The position numbers were made by a program, and so were the translations under genes. From NCBI GenBank assembly GCA_948468385.1, contig CAOKHZ010000032.1, forward strand, positions 1 through 43,447: a stretch of 43,447 nucleotides of DNA. Reading direction: 5' to 3'. The stretch is from an uncultured Faecalicatena sp. (lineage in GTDB: Bacteria > Bacillota > Clostridia > Lachnospirales > Lachnospiraceae). The notes below the pieces were generated by a model. It was not told the origin of the DNA and did not search any database. It saw only the letters and a list, made by a program, of their open reading frames with translations. Positions within the stretch are counted from its first letter, which is position 1. The number at the start of each line of letters is the position of its first letter. Positions 6,528-15,306 of the stretch are shown here, in pieces.

Positions 6528-8354
6528 TCATTCCACCGTCACCGACTTTGCCAAATTACGCGGCTTATCCACGTCGCACCCTTTCCCGACGGCAATATAG
6601 TATCCAAACAACTGCAAAGGCACGATGGCCAAGGAATTCGCAAAATGCGGATTGGTCCTTGGCACGTAAATCACGTAATCAGCTGCGCGCTCCACCTCGT
6701 CATTTCCCTCGTTCGTCACGGCCAACACGAACGCGCCCCTGGTACGAACCTCCACCATGTTGCTAATCATTTTCTTATACAAGTTCTCCTGCGTGAGCAC
6801 CGCGACCACGAGCGTTCCATCCTCAATCAGGGAGATCGTACCATGTTTCAACTCTCCGGCCGCGTACGCTTCCGAATGAATATAGGAAATCTCCTTCAAT
6901 TTCAGAGAACCTTCCAATGAGATCGCATAATCAATCCCGCGCCCGATGAAAAACACGTCAATTGCCGCCAGATAGCGGTTGGCAAATTTCTGGATACGGT
7001 TCTTGTTGTTCAAAAGCAACTCCACCTGGTCGGGAATCCGCTTCAAGTCATCCATATAGGCATCCAACTCCTGACGAGTCAGCGTCCCCCGCACCGCGCC
7101 AAATTTCATCGCCAACAAGTACAACGCGATCAACTGGCACGAGTACGCCTTCGTCGTGGCCACCGCGATTTCCGGTCCCGCCCAGGTATACATCACGTTG
7201 TCTGCCTCCCGGGCAATGGAACTCCCCACTACGTTGACGATTCCAAGCACTCTCGCGCCGCGCCCCTTCGATTCCCGCAACGCCGCCAATGAATCCGCCG
7301 TCTCGCCGGACTGGCTGATGATGATGACCAACGTATTTTCATCCAACAATGGATCCCGATAACGAAATTCGGAAGCCAAATCCACCTCGACCGGAATCCG
7401 CGCCATCCCTTCCAAGACGTATTTTCCTGTCACTCCCGCATGATATGCCGAACCACAAGCCACGATCATAATCTTTCCGACCTGCCGGATTTCCTCGTCC
7501 GTCATGCCCAACTCCTCGATGACGATGTCATGACCCTTGATTCTCGGGGAAATAGTGTCCGCAATCGCCTTTGGTTGCTCATACATCTCCTTTAGCATGA
7601 AATGCTCGTATCCGCCTTTTTCTGCCGCGTCCACGTCCCAGTCAATGTGAACCGGTTCCTTTTCAATCCGTTCCTCGTCCACGTTATAAAATTCCAACGA
7701 ATCCCGCCGAATGCAGACCACTTCCTCGTTTTCCATAAAGTACACGTCCCTTGTATACTTCAAAACCGCCGGCACGTCGGAGGCAATGATGTTTCCTCCG
7801 TCCGTATGTCCCACGATCAACGGGCTGTCCTTTCGCACCGCGAACAACTGATCTGGATGATCCTTGAACACAATGCCAAGCGCGTAAGACCCCTCCATGC
7901 GGTGCATCACCTTGATGATCGCCGCCAACGGATTGCCATCGTAATAACGATCCAAAAGATGCGCCACAACCTCGGTATCTGTGTCCGACATGAATTCATA
8001 CCCTTTATCCATCAGCCGCTTTTTCAATTTTAAATAATTTTCAATAATCCCATTGTGCACGACCGCGATGCTTCCATCCTTATTCATGTGCGGGTGCGCG
8101 TTGGCATCCGACGGCTCCCCGTGCGTGGCCCACCTGGTATGCCCGATCCCCAACGTCCCCGGCATCTTTTCCCCGTCGTGGGTCAATTCTCCCAACACCT
8201 TGAGACGTCCCTTGGACTTCGTCAAGTGAATCTGCTCCCCATCATATACCGCGATTCCTGCCGAATCATAACCACGATACTCCAATTTTGACAAGCCGTC
8301 CAACAAAATCGGAGCCGCCTGCCGCTCCCCGATATATCCTACAATTCCACACAT
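6528..8354 (-). CDS. glmS: Glutamine-fructose-6-phosphate aminotransferase
   Basis: A 608-aa GlmS, which makes glucosamine-6-phosphate from fructose-6-phosphate and glutamine, the first step to UDP-GlcNAc. The N-terminal glutaminase starts MCGIVGYIG with Cys as the residue after Met, the catalytic nucleophile; YRGYDSAGIA follows. Two SIS domains come next (SGETADS; the second in the SLKLKEISYIHSEAY region). The C-terminus DKPRNLAKSVTVE is exactly family-typical. I chose the ATG at 8354 because the nucleophile must follow Met and AAAGGAG precedes it; a longer reading to 8468 is not supported. No glmS ribozyme was recognised upstream; a terminator-like hairpin lies at 8447-8491. glmM lies about 35 kb upstream in the same window. 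Confidence 0.97.
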   Translation of the reverse strand: MCGIVGYIGERQAAPILLDGLSKLEYRGYDSAGIAVYDGEQIHLTKSKGRLKVLGELTHDGEKMPGTLGIGHTRWATHGEPSDANAHPHMNKDGSIAVVHNGIIENYLKLKKRLMDKGYEFMSDTDTEVVAHLLDRYYDGNPLAAIIKVMHRMEGSYALGIVFKDHPDQLFAVRKDSPLIVGHTDGGNIIASDVPAVLKYTRDVYFMENEEVVCIRRDSLEFYNVDEERIEKEPVHIDWDVDAAEKGGYEHFMLKEMYEQPKAIADTISPRIKGHDIVIEELGMTDEEIRQVGKIMIVACGSAYHAGVTGKYVLEGMARIPVEVDLASEFRYRDPLLDENTLVIIISQSGETADSLAALRESKGRGARVLGIVNVVGSSIAREADNVMYTWAGPEIAVATTKAYSCQLIALYLLAMKFGAVRGTLTRQELDAYMDDLKRIPDQVELLLNNKNRIQKFANRYLAAIDVFFIGRGIDYAISLEGSLKLKEISYIHSEAYAAGELKHGTISLIEDGTLVVAVLTQENLYKKMISNMVEVRTRGAFVLAVTNEGNDEVERAADYVIYVPRTNPHFANSLAIVPLQLFGYYIAVGKGCDVDKPRNLAKSVTVE

Positions 8355-8446
8355 CGTTTCTTCTCTCCTTTCAAACATCCTAAACATCTCAAATCCGCTC
8401 ATTTTCAAGGAAGCTTTCATTAAGCCGCTTTTGGTCAAAACGCCAG

Positions 8447-8491
8447 AAAACGGGACAGACTGCCGCAAGCCTCCTCGCCCATTCTATCCCG
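8447..8491 (-). terminator. Branched hairpin terminator between cohesin gene and glmS
   Basis: Minus-strand RNA from 8491 to 8451 forms an outer 9-bp GC-rich stem and an inner 5-bp stem with a 4-nt loop, followed by four U. It lies 59 bp after the cohesin-gene stop and about 93 bp before the glmS start, so it ends the upstream transcript or acts as a leader element for glmS. Confidence 0.65.
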
Positions 8492-8549
8492 CTTTCCATT
8501 CCTAAAAAAATCTTTGGCACACGCATTTACCAATGTCACGATGAACACG

Positions 8550-9995
8550 TCACAAGTCTATAAATTCCAAATCATAACCCTTTTTTCCTTTTCCAGACGC
8601 GGAACCTTTTTTCCCTTTTGAGCTTACGCGGGGCGGTTCCTCATACTCGTCCTCAAAATCGTCATAACCGTCATCCTCGTAGTCATCGTCAAAATCGTCA
8701 TCATACTCCGCATATTCGTCATCCTCGTACTCGTCGTAGCCGTCATCCTCATACCCGTCATCGTCATATTCATATTCATCATCATATGACCTGACGCGCC
8801 CCGACTTTCCTTTTTTCGAAGAATTTTTATCCCTTTTCTCTTCTTTTGGCGGGGCATCCTCGTCCGTAATTCCGTACTCGTCGTAAATGTCATCCAATTC
8901 CTGGTTCCTATGCAACAGCTTCACGGCCAGCACGATGATGACGATCAACATCACGAGGATTCCGGCTCCTCCGCCCAACAAGAACGGCATCATGTTCTTA
9001 TCGTCCTTGTTCGTATCTACTTCCGCGTCATTCGTAGTCGCTTGTGGCGCGATAAAACGCTGGTACGTGCCCTCCGCCGTGTCATAGCTATAAAGCTGCT
9101 TCGTCCCCGTATATACGTTCATCGCGTAAATCAAATAAAATCCCTCGTGCTGCATGTCCTGCCACGCCGTCAACTGGTAATTCGAAACAGTCAACGCCGC
9201 CTGCTGGTAACCTTCCGGCACACTTACCTCGCTCGAACCGTCCAAAAGCGCGATGGACGTGTTCTCTGAAATTCCCATCACGATATAGGGGGAGAATGTC
9301 GCGTTCTCCGCATTATAAATGAAAAATGCACCCGCGCCGGAAGCGTCCTTTAAATATCCAAGCGTCACCCCGTTCTCGTTGGCGACGAACCTGCGCTCGG
9401 CTCCATTATACGTCACCATCGTCTCGGAAAAGCCCTGCGGTATGGTAACCGGTATAAAGTCCTCCGCCAGAGAATAGGTCGTATCCCCTACCGTGACCGT
9501 CTCGCCCGGAAGCATCGCGCTCTGTCCGCCCGGCACGGAAGTCGTCCCGTCTGCTGCGGCAGAAACGGAAACGGTGGAAAATCCCTCCTGAAAATATAAT
9601 CCCTCGTCAGAAAACAGATATCCCGAACTGCTTTCCACCGTTACTTGCGGGCTTCCCGTCTGCAAGGCACGAAATACCAACGTCGCGGTAAGCTCCGCCT
9701 CCTCGCCGGTTCCCTTTCCCGTGAAATGGAGCTTCCCGTTCCCCTCGTTCGTAATATCGGAACCGCCGCTTATGAACTCCAACATCGTGGGGTCATAATT
9801 CAAAACGATGTCCGTATCACCGATGGCCTCGCCATTTCCTTTTACCTTGAAATCAATTTCCACGTTCTCCCCGACCCTGGTCTGCGGGTCGGAAAACCAA
9901 ATCGTCCCATCTGCCGCATGGCTCGTAAATACGGCGCAAGAAATGATGAAACATACGGATAAACATGTGGTTGCCAGCTTTTTTAACGTATTCAT
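8550..9995 (-). CDS. Membrane cohesin-domain protein with acidic tail
   Basis: A 481-aa predicted surface protein. It has a signal peptide (MNTLKKLATTCLSVCFI, ending near SHAADG), a cohesin-like beta-sandwich domain (about 28-145; VGENVEIDFKV, then DTDIVLNYDPTMLEF), a second extracellular beta-rich region (about 165-310), one transmembrane helix (about 336-358) and a cytoplasmic tail. The tail is remarkable: about 65 residues of nearly only Asp, Glu and Tyr, then a basic Lys/Gly stretch. The start at 9995 has AAAGGG 8 nt upstream and begins the signal peptide. Cohesins bind dockerins in cellulosomes, but cohesin folds also occur in other surface proteins; no dockerin is seen here. It is a single-gene unit with a terminator at 8447-8491. 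Confidence 0.8.
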   Translation of the reverse strand: MNTLKKLATTCLSVCFIISCAVFTSHAADGTIWFSDPQTRVGENVEIDFKVKGNGEAIGDTDIVLNYDPTMLEFISGGSDITNEGNGKLHFTGKGTGEEAELTATLVFRALQTGSPQVTVESSSGYLFSDEGLYFQEGFSTVSVSAAADGTTSVPGGQSAMLPGETVTVGDTTYSLAEDFIPVTIPQGFSETMVTYNGAERRFVANENGVTLGYLKDASGAGAFFIYNAENATFSPYIVMGISENTSIALLDGSSEVSVPEGYQQAALTVSNYQLTAWQDMQHEGFYLIYAMNVYTGTKQLYSYDTAEGTYQRFIAPQATTNDAEVDTNKDDKNMMPFLLGGGAGILVMLIVIIVLAVKLLHRNQELDDIYDEYGITDEDAPPKEEKRDKNSSKKGKSGRVRSYDDEYEYDDDGYEDDGYDEYEDDEYAEYDDDFDDDYEDDGYDDFEDEYEEPPRVSSKGKKGSASGKGKKGYDLEFIDL

Positions 9996-10031
9996 CAAAA
10001 CACCCTTTCTTTTGTTTTTTCGAATTAACCT

Positions 10032-10060
10032 CCTATAATACATGGATTACCCCATGCCAA
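10032..10060 (-). promoter_or_regulatory. Promoter candidate of the cohesin-domain gene
   Basis: TTGGCA (10060-10055) and TATAGG (10037-10032) are separated by 17 bp on the minus strand, with a CATGG-N6-CCATG inverted repeat between and around them. The block is closely related to the htrA upstream region, so a shared regulator or sigma factor is possible. Confidence 0.45.
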
Positions 10061-10128
10061 CGCTCTCTCGCATGACCTTTATCGCTTGTATCATCATACA
10101 CTCTTTTCCACCAAATGTCTACCATTTT

Positions 10129-11235
10129 TTAGTATCCCCTCGCGCTTCTCACCTTGGCCGTAATCTCCGAACTGATGGACTGCACCTCCGAAGAAGGCGT
10201 ATAATCTACCGTTCCGAATAGAAATTCATGCATCCTCGACACGTTGCTTGTAAGCGATCCGGGAATCACGATGCTTCCATACCCCGACACCGTGTCCGTC
10301 GAAAGCAAATCTGAATACGGGAACCCCGTATTTTCTCCCAACGTGTACTCCTTGTACGCCGTCGCGTACATCAAAATCTCCGGCAACGTGAAACTGGTCG
10401 AAACATGTGAAAACAGTTCGTTAATCATGGCATCGAGCGTCTGCAAGTCCGTCTTCTTTATCTTCTCCACGACCTTCTCTATGACAAGGCGCTGGCGCTC
10501 CGTCCTTGTAAAATCACCGCCCGCCGTGGAACGAATACGTGCGTAGGTCGTGGCCTGCATCCCGTTCAAATGCACCATCCCGGCATGCTGCACGAACGGA
10601 CTTTCCCGGCCAATCGCCATTGCAGTTCCCACCAGGTGGTAATTTAACTCCTTCAACTCTTCCTCCGTAATCTCGATGTCGATTCCGCCCAGCATGTCGA
10701 TTCCGTCCGCAATTGCCGAAAAGTCCACCGTCACGTAGTCCTCGATGTCCAAATCCAGGTTCATGTTTAACATGTTGATGGCCATCTGCGGGCCGCCATA
10801 ACTATATGCCGCGTTGCACTTCTGGTACGTCCCGTCCGACAAGTTCAAAAGCGTGTCCCGATAAATCGACACCATGCGGATTTCCTTCGTCTGGTTGTTC
10901 AGGCTGGCCACTATAATGCAATCGCTGCGCGACCCGGCTCCCAGATTACCCTCCCGGCTGTCCACCCCGAAAAGAGCGATGTTCGTAAACCCGTCCCCCA
11001 AATCCAGCTTTTCTTTCACATCCGAATTGATAATCAACTCGGATGTCTTAATTTCTTCCCTTCCCATCTTGTCCCATTTGGAATTGACGTACCCGTATGC
11101 CGCACCCACCACAAGAGCCAACGCCAACACCACTATCAAGATTACCCGAAGCCATATCGGCATCCTTGTAAACCAATTTTTCCTTTTTTTACGCGCCCTT
11201 CCATATCGTTTGTGTCTTCTTCGTTTATCTGACAT
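10129..11235 (-). CDS. LytR-CpsA-Psr family wall-polymer ligase
   Basis: A 368-aa LCP protein. LCP enzymes move undecaprenyl-linked glycopolymers onto peptidoglycan outside the cell. It has a very basic cytoplasmic N-terminus (RRRHKRYGRARKKRK), one transmembrane helix (about 28-48) and an LCP catalytic domain (about 85-310). Recognisable parts are NIALFGVDSREG, RSDCIIVASLN with the family Arg/Asp, IRMVSIYRDTL, and later ARIRSTAGGDFTRTERQR with the Arg cluster. I chose the ATG at 11235; the longer reading to 11313 adds a leader without family character. It has its own promoter (11304-11332) overlapping the end of the glycosyltransferase gene, so it can be expressed apart from the polysaccharide operon. 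Confidence 0.92.
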   Translation of the reverse strand: MSDKRRRHKRYGRARKKRKNWFTRMPIWLRVILIVVLALALVVGAAYGYVNSKWDKMGREEIKTSELIINSDVKEKLDLGDGFTNIALFGVDSREGNLGAGSRSDCIIVASLNNQTKEIRMVSIYRDTLLNLSDGTYQKCNAAYSYGGPQMAINMLNMNLDLDIEDYVTVDFSAIADGIDMLGGIDIEITEEELKELNYHLVGTAMAIGRESPFVQHAGMVHLNGMQATTYARIRSTAGGDFTRTERQRLVIEKVVEKIKKTDLQTLDAMINELFSHVSTSFTLPEILMYATAYKEYTLGENTGFPYSDLLSTDTVSGYGSIVIPGSLTSNVSRMHEFLFGTVDYTPSSEVQSISSEITAKVRSARGY

Positions 11236-11303
11236 CGTTTCCCTGCCCTCTCTTAAATACAAAACATCGTCGCAGACGAGACCATCGTATTTTCCCATGT
11301 GAA

Positions 11304-11332
11304 AATATAGCACACTTCAAGTCTTATTTCAA
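11304..11332 (-). promoter_or_regulatory. Sigma-A-type promoter of the LCP gene
   Basis: TTGAAA (11332-11327) and TATATT (11309-11304) are separated by exactly 17 bp, with a TG extended -10. The -35 overlaps the stop codon of the upstream glycosyltransferase gene. It would drive the LCP gene with a leader of about 65 nt. Confidence 0.7.
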
Positions 11333-12327
11333 TCTTGTTCTGTCTTCCAGAACGGCAATTTTAACAATCCCGCCAAACTGCCGACCCCGTAGCTGCCATG
11401 AAGCAGTAAAAAGACTCCCGGAAGCAAAATCTGCGACGGATGCTTTTCTTCTCCCCGTACCGCCAACACTGACATCGCGGTGGCCGCCAGTCCATAGCCC
11501 CCCCACAACAATTTCGCCGGCCAGGTCTTCCCACATACGGCCATCCCGCCGCTTCCCAGAACGGCCAACACAAAGAACAGGGGAACAAAATGATAAACGG
11601 ACATGCACCTCGGACAAACTTTCAAGGTCAAAACGACCCAGTACCCGTTCCCATATTTCTGCTTCATCATTCCCTTAAGCGTACTTCTCGTATATTGCCA
11701 GGAATGAATGGACGGATCATAACAAAGCCGGAAGCCACATTGGCGGATTCGATAATTCATCTCATTATCCTCCGTGCGTCCCAGACGCTCGTCATATTTT
11801 CCGGCCTTTTCAAACACCTCCCGCCGATAAGCCGGATGAAACATGGACTTCACGTACTTCTTCTTATTTTCCCGCCGAAACTGCGCGATTCCACTGCCAA
11901 ACATGGAAGACTCCGCCATCAAAAGCAACCTCTGCCACGGCGTGTCCTTCTCTGGAAGGTTCGGCCTGGGGCCGCCTGAAACGTCCTCGCCGCCCTCCAG
12001 ACATTCCATGTTCTTCCGCAAAAAATCAGCCGGAATCCGGGCATGGGCATCAATGCGCAAAATCACGTCCTCTTGAAACAACTTAAGTGCGACGTTCCAC
12101 CCCGCGGCCAGCGTGCGCTTTCGATTCTCCGCCACCGTCACTCGCAAATACTGCGGATTCTCGTCGGCAAACCGCCGCATCACCCGCATGGTCGCATCCT
12201 CCGAGCCGCTGTCAATCAAGAGAATCTCCGTCTTGCCAACCGGATAATCTTGCCTCTTAATATCCTCAAGCAAACGCGGCAACGTCTTTTCTTCATTATA
12301 AGCGATTACACAAACTGTAACTGTCAT
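11329..12327 (-). CDS. ExoA-like family 2 glycosyltransferase
   Basis: A 332-aa glycosyltransferase of the GT2 fold, similar in layout to succinoglycan ExoA. The GT-A domain (about 1-230) shows VCVIAYNEEKTLPRLL, LLIDSGSEDAT, the metal site in ILRIDAHARI and a later ERLGRTEDNEMNYRIR. The C-terminal 100 residues hold about three hydrophobic helices, so it is membrane-bound and acts on a lipid-linked acceptor at the cytoplasmic face. The donor sugar cannot be told from sequence. It follows the priming transferase gene by 5 bp and is the last gene of the long polysaccharide operon. Confidence 0.88.
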   Translation of the reverse strand: MTVTVCVIAYNEEKTLPRLLEDIKRQDYPVGKTEILLIDSGSEDATMRVMRRFADENPQYLRVTVAENRKRTLAAGWNVALKLFQEDVILRIDAHARIPADFLRKNMECLEGGEDVSGGPRPNLPEKDTPWQRLLLMAESSMFGSGIAQFRRENKKKYVKSMFHPAYRREVFEKAGKYDERLGRTEDNEMNYRIRQCGFRLCYDPSIHSWQYTRSTLKGMMKQKYGNGYWVVLTLKVCPRCMSVYHFVPLFFVLAVLGSGGMAVCGKTWPAKLLWGGYGLAATAMSVLAVRGEEKHPSQILLPGVFLLLHGSYGVGSLAGLLKLPFWKTEQD

Positions 12328-12332
12328 ATTCT

Positions 12333-13019
12333 CTACCTCAACACCGCCAACACGGTATCCACCATCGTCATCAATTCCCGCCCATAACCGAAATGCCGCA
12401 AATCATCGAGATTGTAACGCATCTTCTCTGGCAACACCTCGCGGATATATGCCTTGTCCACGTCCACGGCATCCTTCAAAAGCTCGCCCTCGTCCTTGTA
12501 ACAGATACTGGCACGGGAAGTAATGCCGGCCGGCAAGAGCAACGTCGCACGCATTTCCTTCGTGTAGCCTTTCACATATTTCACCACCTCCGGCCTCGTA
12601 CCCACAAACGACATCTCCCCGCGAAGGACGTTGACAAGTTGCGGAAACTCGTCAATTCGAAAATCACGGATAACTTTCCCCACGCGGGTCAGGCGGGCAT
12701 CGCCGCTGACCGTCACCTGGCTCCCAAAACGCTCCGCGTCCTGCACCATGGTACGGAACTTCCAAATATAAAACTTTTTCCCATATTGTGTCACCCGAAC
12801 CTGCCTGAAAATGACAGGACCCTTGGAATCCAGTTTGATTGCCGCGGCAATCAAAAGCATCGCCGGGGAAAGCACAAGCAACATTGAAGCCGCCAGTATG
12901 ACGTCCGTCAAACGCTTGAGCCGAAGTCCGCCCTCGTGCATCTTCAGAATGTCATAATATTCTTTTACCTCGTCCTGCCGCATAAATTTCGGCAGTTCAT
13001 CCCATTCTCTTAACTTCAT
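12333..13019 (-). CDS. Priming phosphoglycosyltransferase (bacterial sugar transferase)
   Basis: A 228-aa monotopic phosphoglycosyltransferase of the bacterial sugar transferase family, the type that moves a sugar phosphate from a UDP-sugar to undecaprenyl phosphate and starts glycan assembly. It has one N-terminal membrane hairpin (about 38-62), then the conserved RQVRVTQYGKKFYIWKFRTM block, RVGKVIRDFRIDEFPQL (catalytic Asp region) and VGTRPE. It lacks the four extra N-terminal helices of WbaP/WcaJ types, so it is the short PglC-like form. Together with the nearby aminotransferase and 4,6-dehydratase this suggests a 4-amino-4,6-dideoxy sugar as first residue, which is inference. AAAGGA lies 8 nt before the ATG. 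Confidence 0.92.
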   Translation of the reverse strand: MKLREWDELPKFMRQDEVKEYYDILKMHEGGLRLKRLTDVILAASMLLVLSPAMLLIAAAIKLDSKGPVIFRQVRVTQYGKKFYIWKFRTMVQDAERFGSQVTVSGDARLTRVGKVIRDFRIDEFPQLVNVLRGEMSFVGTRPEVVKYVKGYTKEMRATLLLPAGITSRASICYKDEGELLKDAVDVDKAYIREVLPEKMRYNLDDLRHFGYGRELMTMVDTVLAVLR

Positions 13020-13145
13020 GGCTTGTTCCTTTCATCACGACTCAATTTCTTCCATTTCATTCATCACGGCTTCATTTTTCTATTTCGTCACGATTCGATT
13101 TCTTTTCATTCATCACGACTTGGTTTCTTCTTTCCATCACTTTCG
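13020..13145 (-). repeat. Degenerate tandem repeats in an operon spacer
   Basis: The spacer between the aminotransferase and the priming transferase contains about five degenerate copies of a 26-31 bp unit with the core TCGTGATGAA on the minus strand. The last copy supplies the AAAGGA ribosome site of the downstream gene. A 21-codon open frame starting at an ATG inside the first copy is visible but has no family character, so I do not call it a gene. Confidence 0.6.
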
Positions 13146-13150
13146 TTCTT

Positions 13151-14350
13151 TTATAAGGAAGTTCGAAACGTTTCCACCACGTAGGCCACTTCCTCGTCCG
13201 TCAGCTTCGTGTGCAACGGCAACGTGATTTCATTCTCAAAAAGCGCGTGCGCGTTTGGATAGTCCTCGATGGAAAATCCCATGTTCTTATACGCGCTAAG
13301 AAGCGGCAACGGTTTGTAGTGCACGTTCGTGACCACGCCCCTTTCTTCCATCCGAACCATCACCTCGTTGCACTCCTTGCGGTTTTTTCCCACAAGCCGC
13401 ACCAGGTACAGATGCCCGCTGGAGCAATGATCCGCGCCAAAATGCATAAGCGTCGTCACCGGCAAATCCGAAAGCCCTTTGTCATACCATTCGATAATCT
13501 GCCTTCTCCGTTTCAAAATCTCCGGATAACGTTTCAATTGAACCAACCCGATGGAAGCCATGATGTCCGTCATGTTACATTTGTAATAAGGCGCGACGAC
13601 GTCATACTCCCATGCTCCAGGCTGCAATTTCGCCAGCGCGTCCTTCGACTGCCCATGCAGGGACAAAAGCATGTATTGCTTATAGATTTCCTCGTCCTCC
13701 ACGCCATCAATCGGCCTCCAAGTCACCGCTCCACCCTCGGCCGTCGTCAGGTTTTTCACCGCGTGAAACGAAAAGCTGGTAAAATCGGCAGCTTGTCCGC
13801 ACTTCGCCCCATGGCGGCTGGCCCCAAACGCGTGCGCCGCGTCTGCCAGCACCACCACCCTGCCAATCTTTTCCTGCAACGTATTCGCCGGGCAGAACAA
13901 CGCCTTTTTTTGTTCCACGATTTCAAAAATCGTATCATAGTCACACATCACGCCCGCCAAATCCACGGGAATGACGGCCTTCGTCCGCGTCGTGATGGCC
14001 GCGGCCAATTTCTCATAATCCATCTCGTAAGAGTCCGGCGCGGTATCCACCAGCACCAGTCTCGCCCCCACGTGCGCCACCACGCTGGCAGAAGCCGTGT
14101 ACGTATAAGCGGAGGTAATCACCTCGTCTCCCGCGCCGATGCCTAGCATCCGAAGCGTCATCTCCATGCAGGCGGTCGCGGAATTCAGGCACGCCACCCG
14201 GCTCGTTCCCATGTACGCTGCCAATTCCCGCTCAAATCGTTTCGTCTTCGGCCCCGTCGTAATCCATCCGCTACGCAAGGTATCCGCGACCTCGGCAATC
14301 TCCTCCTCCGTGATATCCGGCGGGGAAAAACCAATATGAACATTCTTCAT
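13151..14350 (-). CDS. DegT/DnrJ/EryC1-type sugar aminotransferase
   Basis: A 399-aa PLP-dependent aminotransferase of the DegT/DnrJ/EryC1/StrS family, which converts nucleotide-linked keto sugars to amino sugars. The PLP lysine is Lys199 in SFHAVKNLTTAEGG and the ring-nitrogen Asp is Asp170 in VVLADAAHAFGA. GWITTGP near residues 28-34 and the final LPLHTKLTDEEV are typical, as in PglE, PseC and ArnB. With the 4,6-dehydratase gene at 21849-23870 it could make a UDP-4-amino-4,6-dideoxy-HexNAc. The start overlaps the end of the upstream glycosyltransferase by 4 bp. Confidence 0.93.
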   Translation of the reverse strand: MKNVHIGFSPPDITEEEIAEVADTLRSGWITTGPKTKRFERELAAYMGTSRVACLNSATACMEMTLRMLGIGAGDEVITSAYTYTASASVVAHVGARLVLVDTAPDSYEMDYEKLAAAITTRTKAVIPVDLAGVMCDYDTIFEIVEQKKALFCPANTLQEKIGRVVVLADAAHAFGASRHGAKCGQAADFTSFSFHAVKNLTTAEGGAVTWRPIDGVEDEEIYKQYMLLSLHGQSKDALAKLQPGAWEYDVVAPYYKCNMTDIMASIGLVQLKRYPEILKRRRQIIEWYDKGLSDLPVTTLMHFGADHCSSGHLYLVRLVGKNRKECNEVMVRMEERGVVTNVHYKPLPLLSAYKNMGFSIEDYPNAHALFENEITLPLHTKLTDEEVAYVVETFRTSL

Positions 14351-15306
14351 TTTGCCATCTTCTCCAATTTTCTATACTTTTCCCACGTTTCGAAGCGTAC
14401 TTTCTTCTTATATGCTTTCAACCCGCACTCCTCGATATCCCGAAGGAGTTCCCGCGCCAATTGCTTCTGGTTTTGGGGATGGAACTGAATCAAGTCCAGA
14501 ACGAGGAAGTCAATCATCCACTCAAAGTACTCCGTCCCCCATCGTTTCAAATATCCGTTGTCCCGCCAGTACTCGGAAATGATGCGCACGTTCTTCACAT
14601 GCTGCGAAAGCTTCTTTCCTTTGTCCGCATTATAGCGATACATGGAAGATTGCGGACGGAAACACCGGTAATGGTGAAGCTTGTCATTGATAAACTGGAT
14701 TCCTTTCGCACGCGGCACGATTTCCAACAAGAAAATCATGTCCTCACCCAGGCTGATATTTTCCTCGAAGCGAAACTTTCCCCTCTCAATCAGTTTTCTA
14801 GAAAACGCGTGATTCCAGACGAAGGGGGTGGCGCTGCGCTCCCCGAACAGCGAATACGGCACGAACTCCGGATAATATGCGATCTCGCAATCCAATTTCC
14901 ACGGCACCCACTCCTCCGGCTCGGGAATTTCCGGAAACGGCTTGGAACCAAAAATAATAATGTCCGCATAATGACTGATATATTCTTCATAAATACGTTC
15001 GCAGGCGTTCAGTTCCAGATAATCGTCCGAGTCCAGAAAAATGATGACGTTCCCCTGCGCATGGTCGAGCCCTGCATTCCTGGCCGACGAGATGCCACCA
15101 TTTTTCTTGTCTACCAACACGATACGACTATCTCGCTCCATGTAAGCCTTCAAAATGTCCCGCGAGCCATCCGTTGTCCCGTCGTTGACGCACACGATCT
15201 CAATGTCGTACAACGTCTGTTTGACGACGCTGGTCAGGCAGCGGCTCAGATACGATTCCACGTTATAAATCGGTATAATCACCGAGATCTTGGGATTTCT
15301 TTCCAT
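14347..15306 (-). CDS. Family 2 glycosyltransferase
   Basis: A 319-aa soluble GT2 enzyme. It opens with SVIIPIYNVESYLSRCLTSV, followed by VCVNDGTTDGS, GGISSARNAGLDHAQG and the DSDDY metal-binding motif near residues 91-95. The C-terminal part (about 210-319) is helical and basic, probably binding acceptor or membrane. GGGGAGG lies 7 nt before the ATG at 15306, so the 28-bp overlap with the upstream gene is real. Donor and acceptor are unknown; context says surface polysaccharide. Confidence 0.9.
   Translation of the reverse strand: MERNPKISVIIPIYNVESYLSRCLTSVVKQTLYDIEIVCVNDGTTDGSRDILKAYMERDSRIVLVDKKNGGISSARNAGLDHAQGNVIIFLDSDDYLELNACERIYEEYISHYADIIIFGSKPFPEIPEPEEWVPWKLDCEIAYYPEFVPYSLFGERSATPFVWNHAFSRKLIERGKFRFEENISLGEDMIFLLEIVPRAKGIQFINDKLHHYRCFRPQSSMYRYNADKGKKLSQHVKNVRIISEYWRDNGYLKRWGTEYFEWMIDFLVLDLIQFHPQNQKQLARELLRDIEECGLKAYKKKVRFETWEKYRKLEKMAK

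Noticed and set aside
8355-8560. A glmS ribozyme upstream of glmS
   Set aside because: The conserved core of the ribozyme could not be found; only a branched terminator-like hairpin is present.
8650-8790. GAC/GAT-rich repetitive DNA that looked like a tandem repeat array
   Set aside because: It is simply the coding of the acidic Asp/Glu/Tyr tail; units have no constant period.
13060-13141. A 21-codon minus-strand open frame in the repeat spacer
   Set aside because: Too short, low complexity, made of the repeat units, and no convincing ribosome site.
13211-14146. Long plus-strand open frame (311 codons) opposite the aminotransferase
   Set aside because: It lies wholly antisense to a clear gene, has a His/Arg-rich composition from reverse-strand codons and no family motif.
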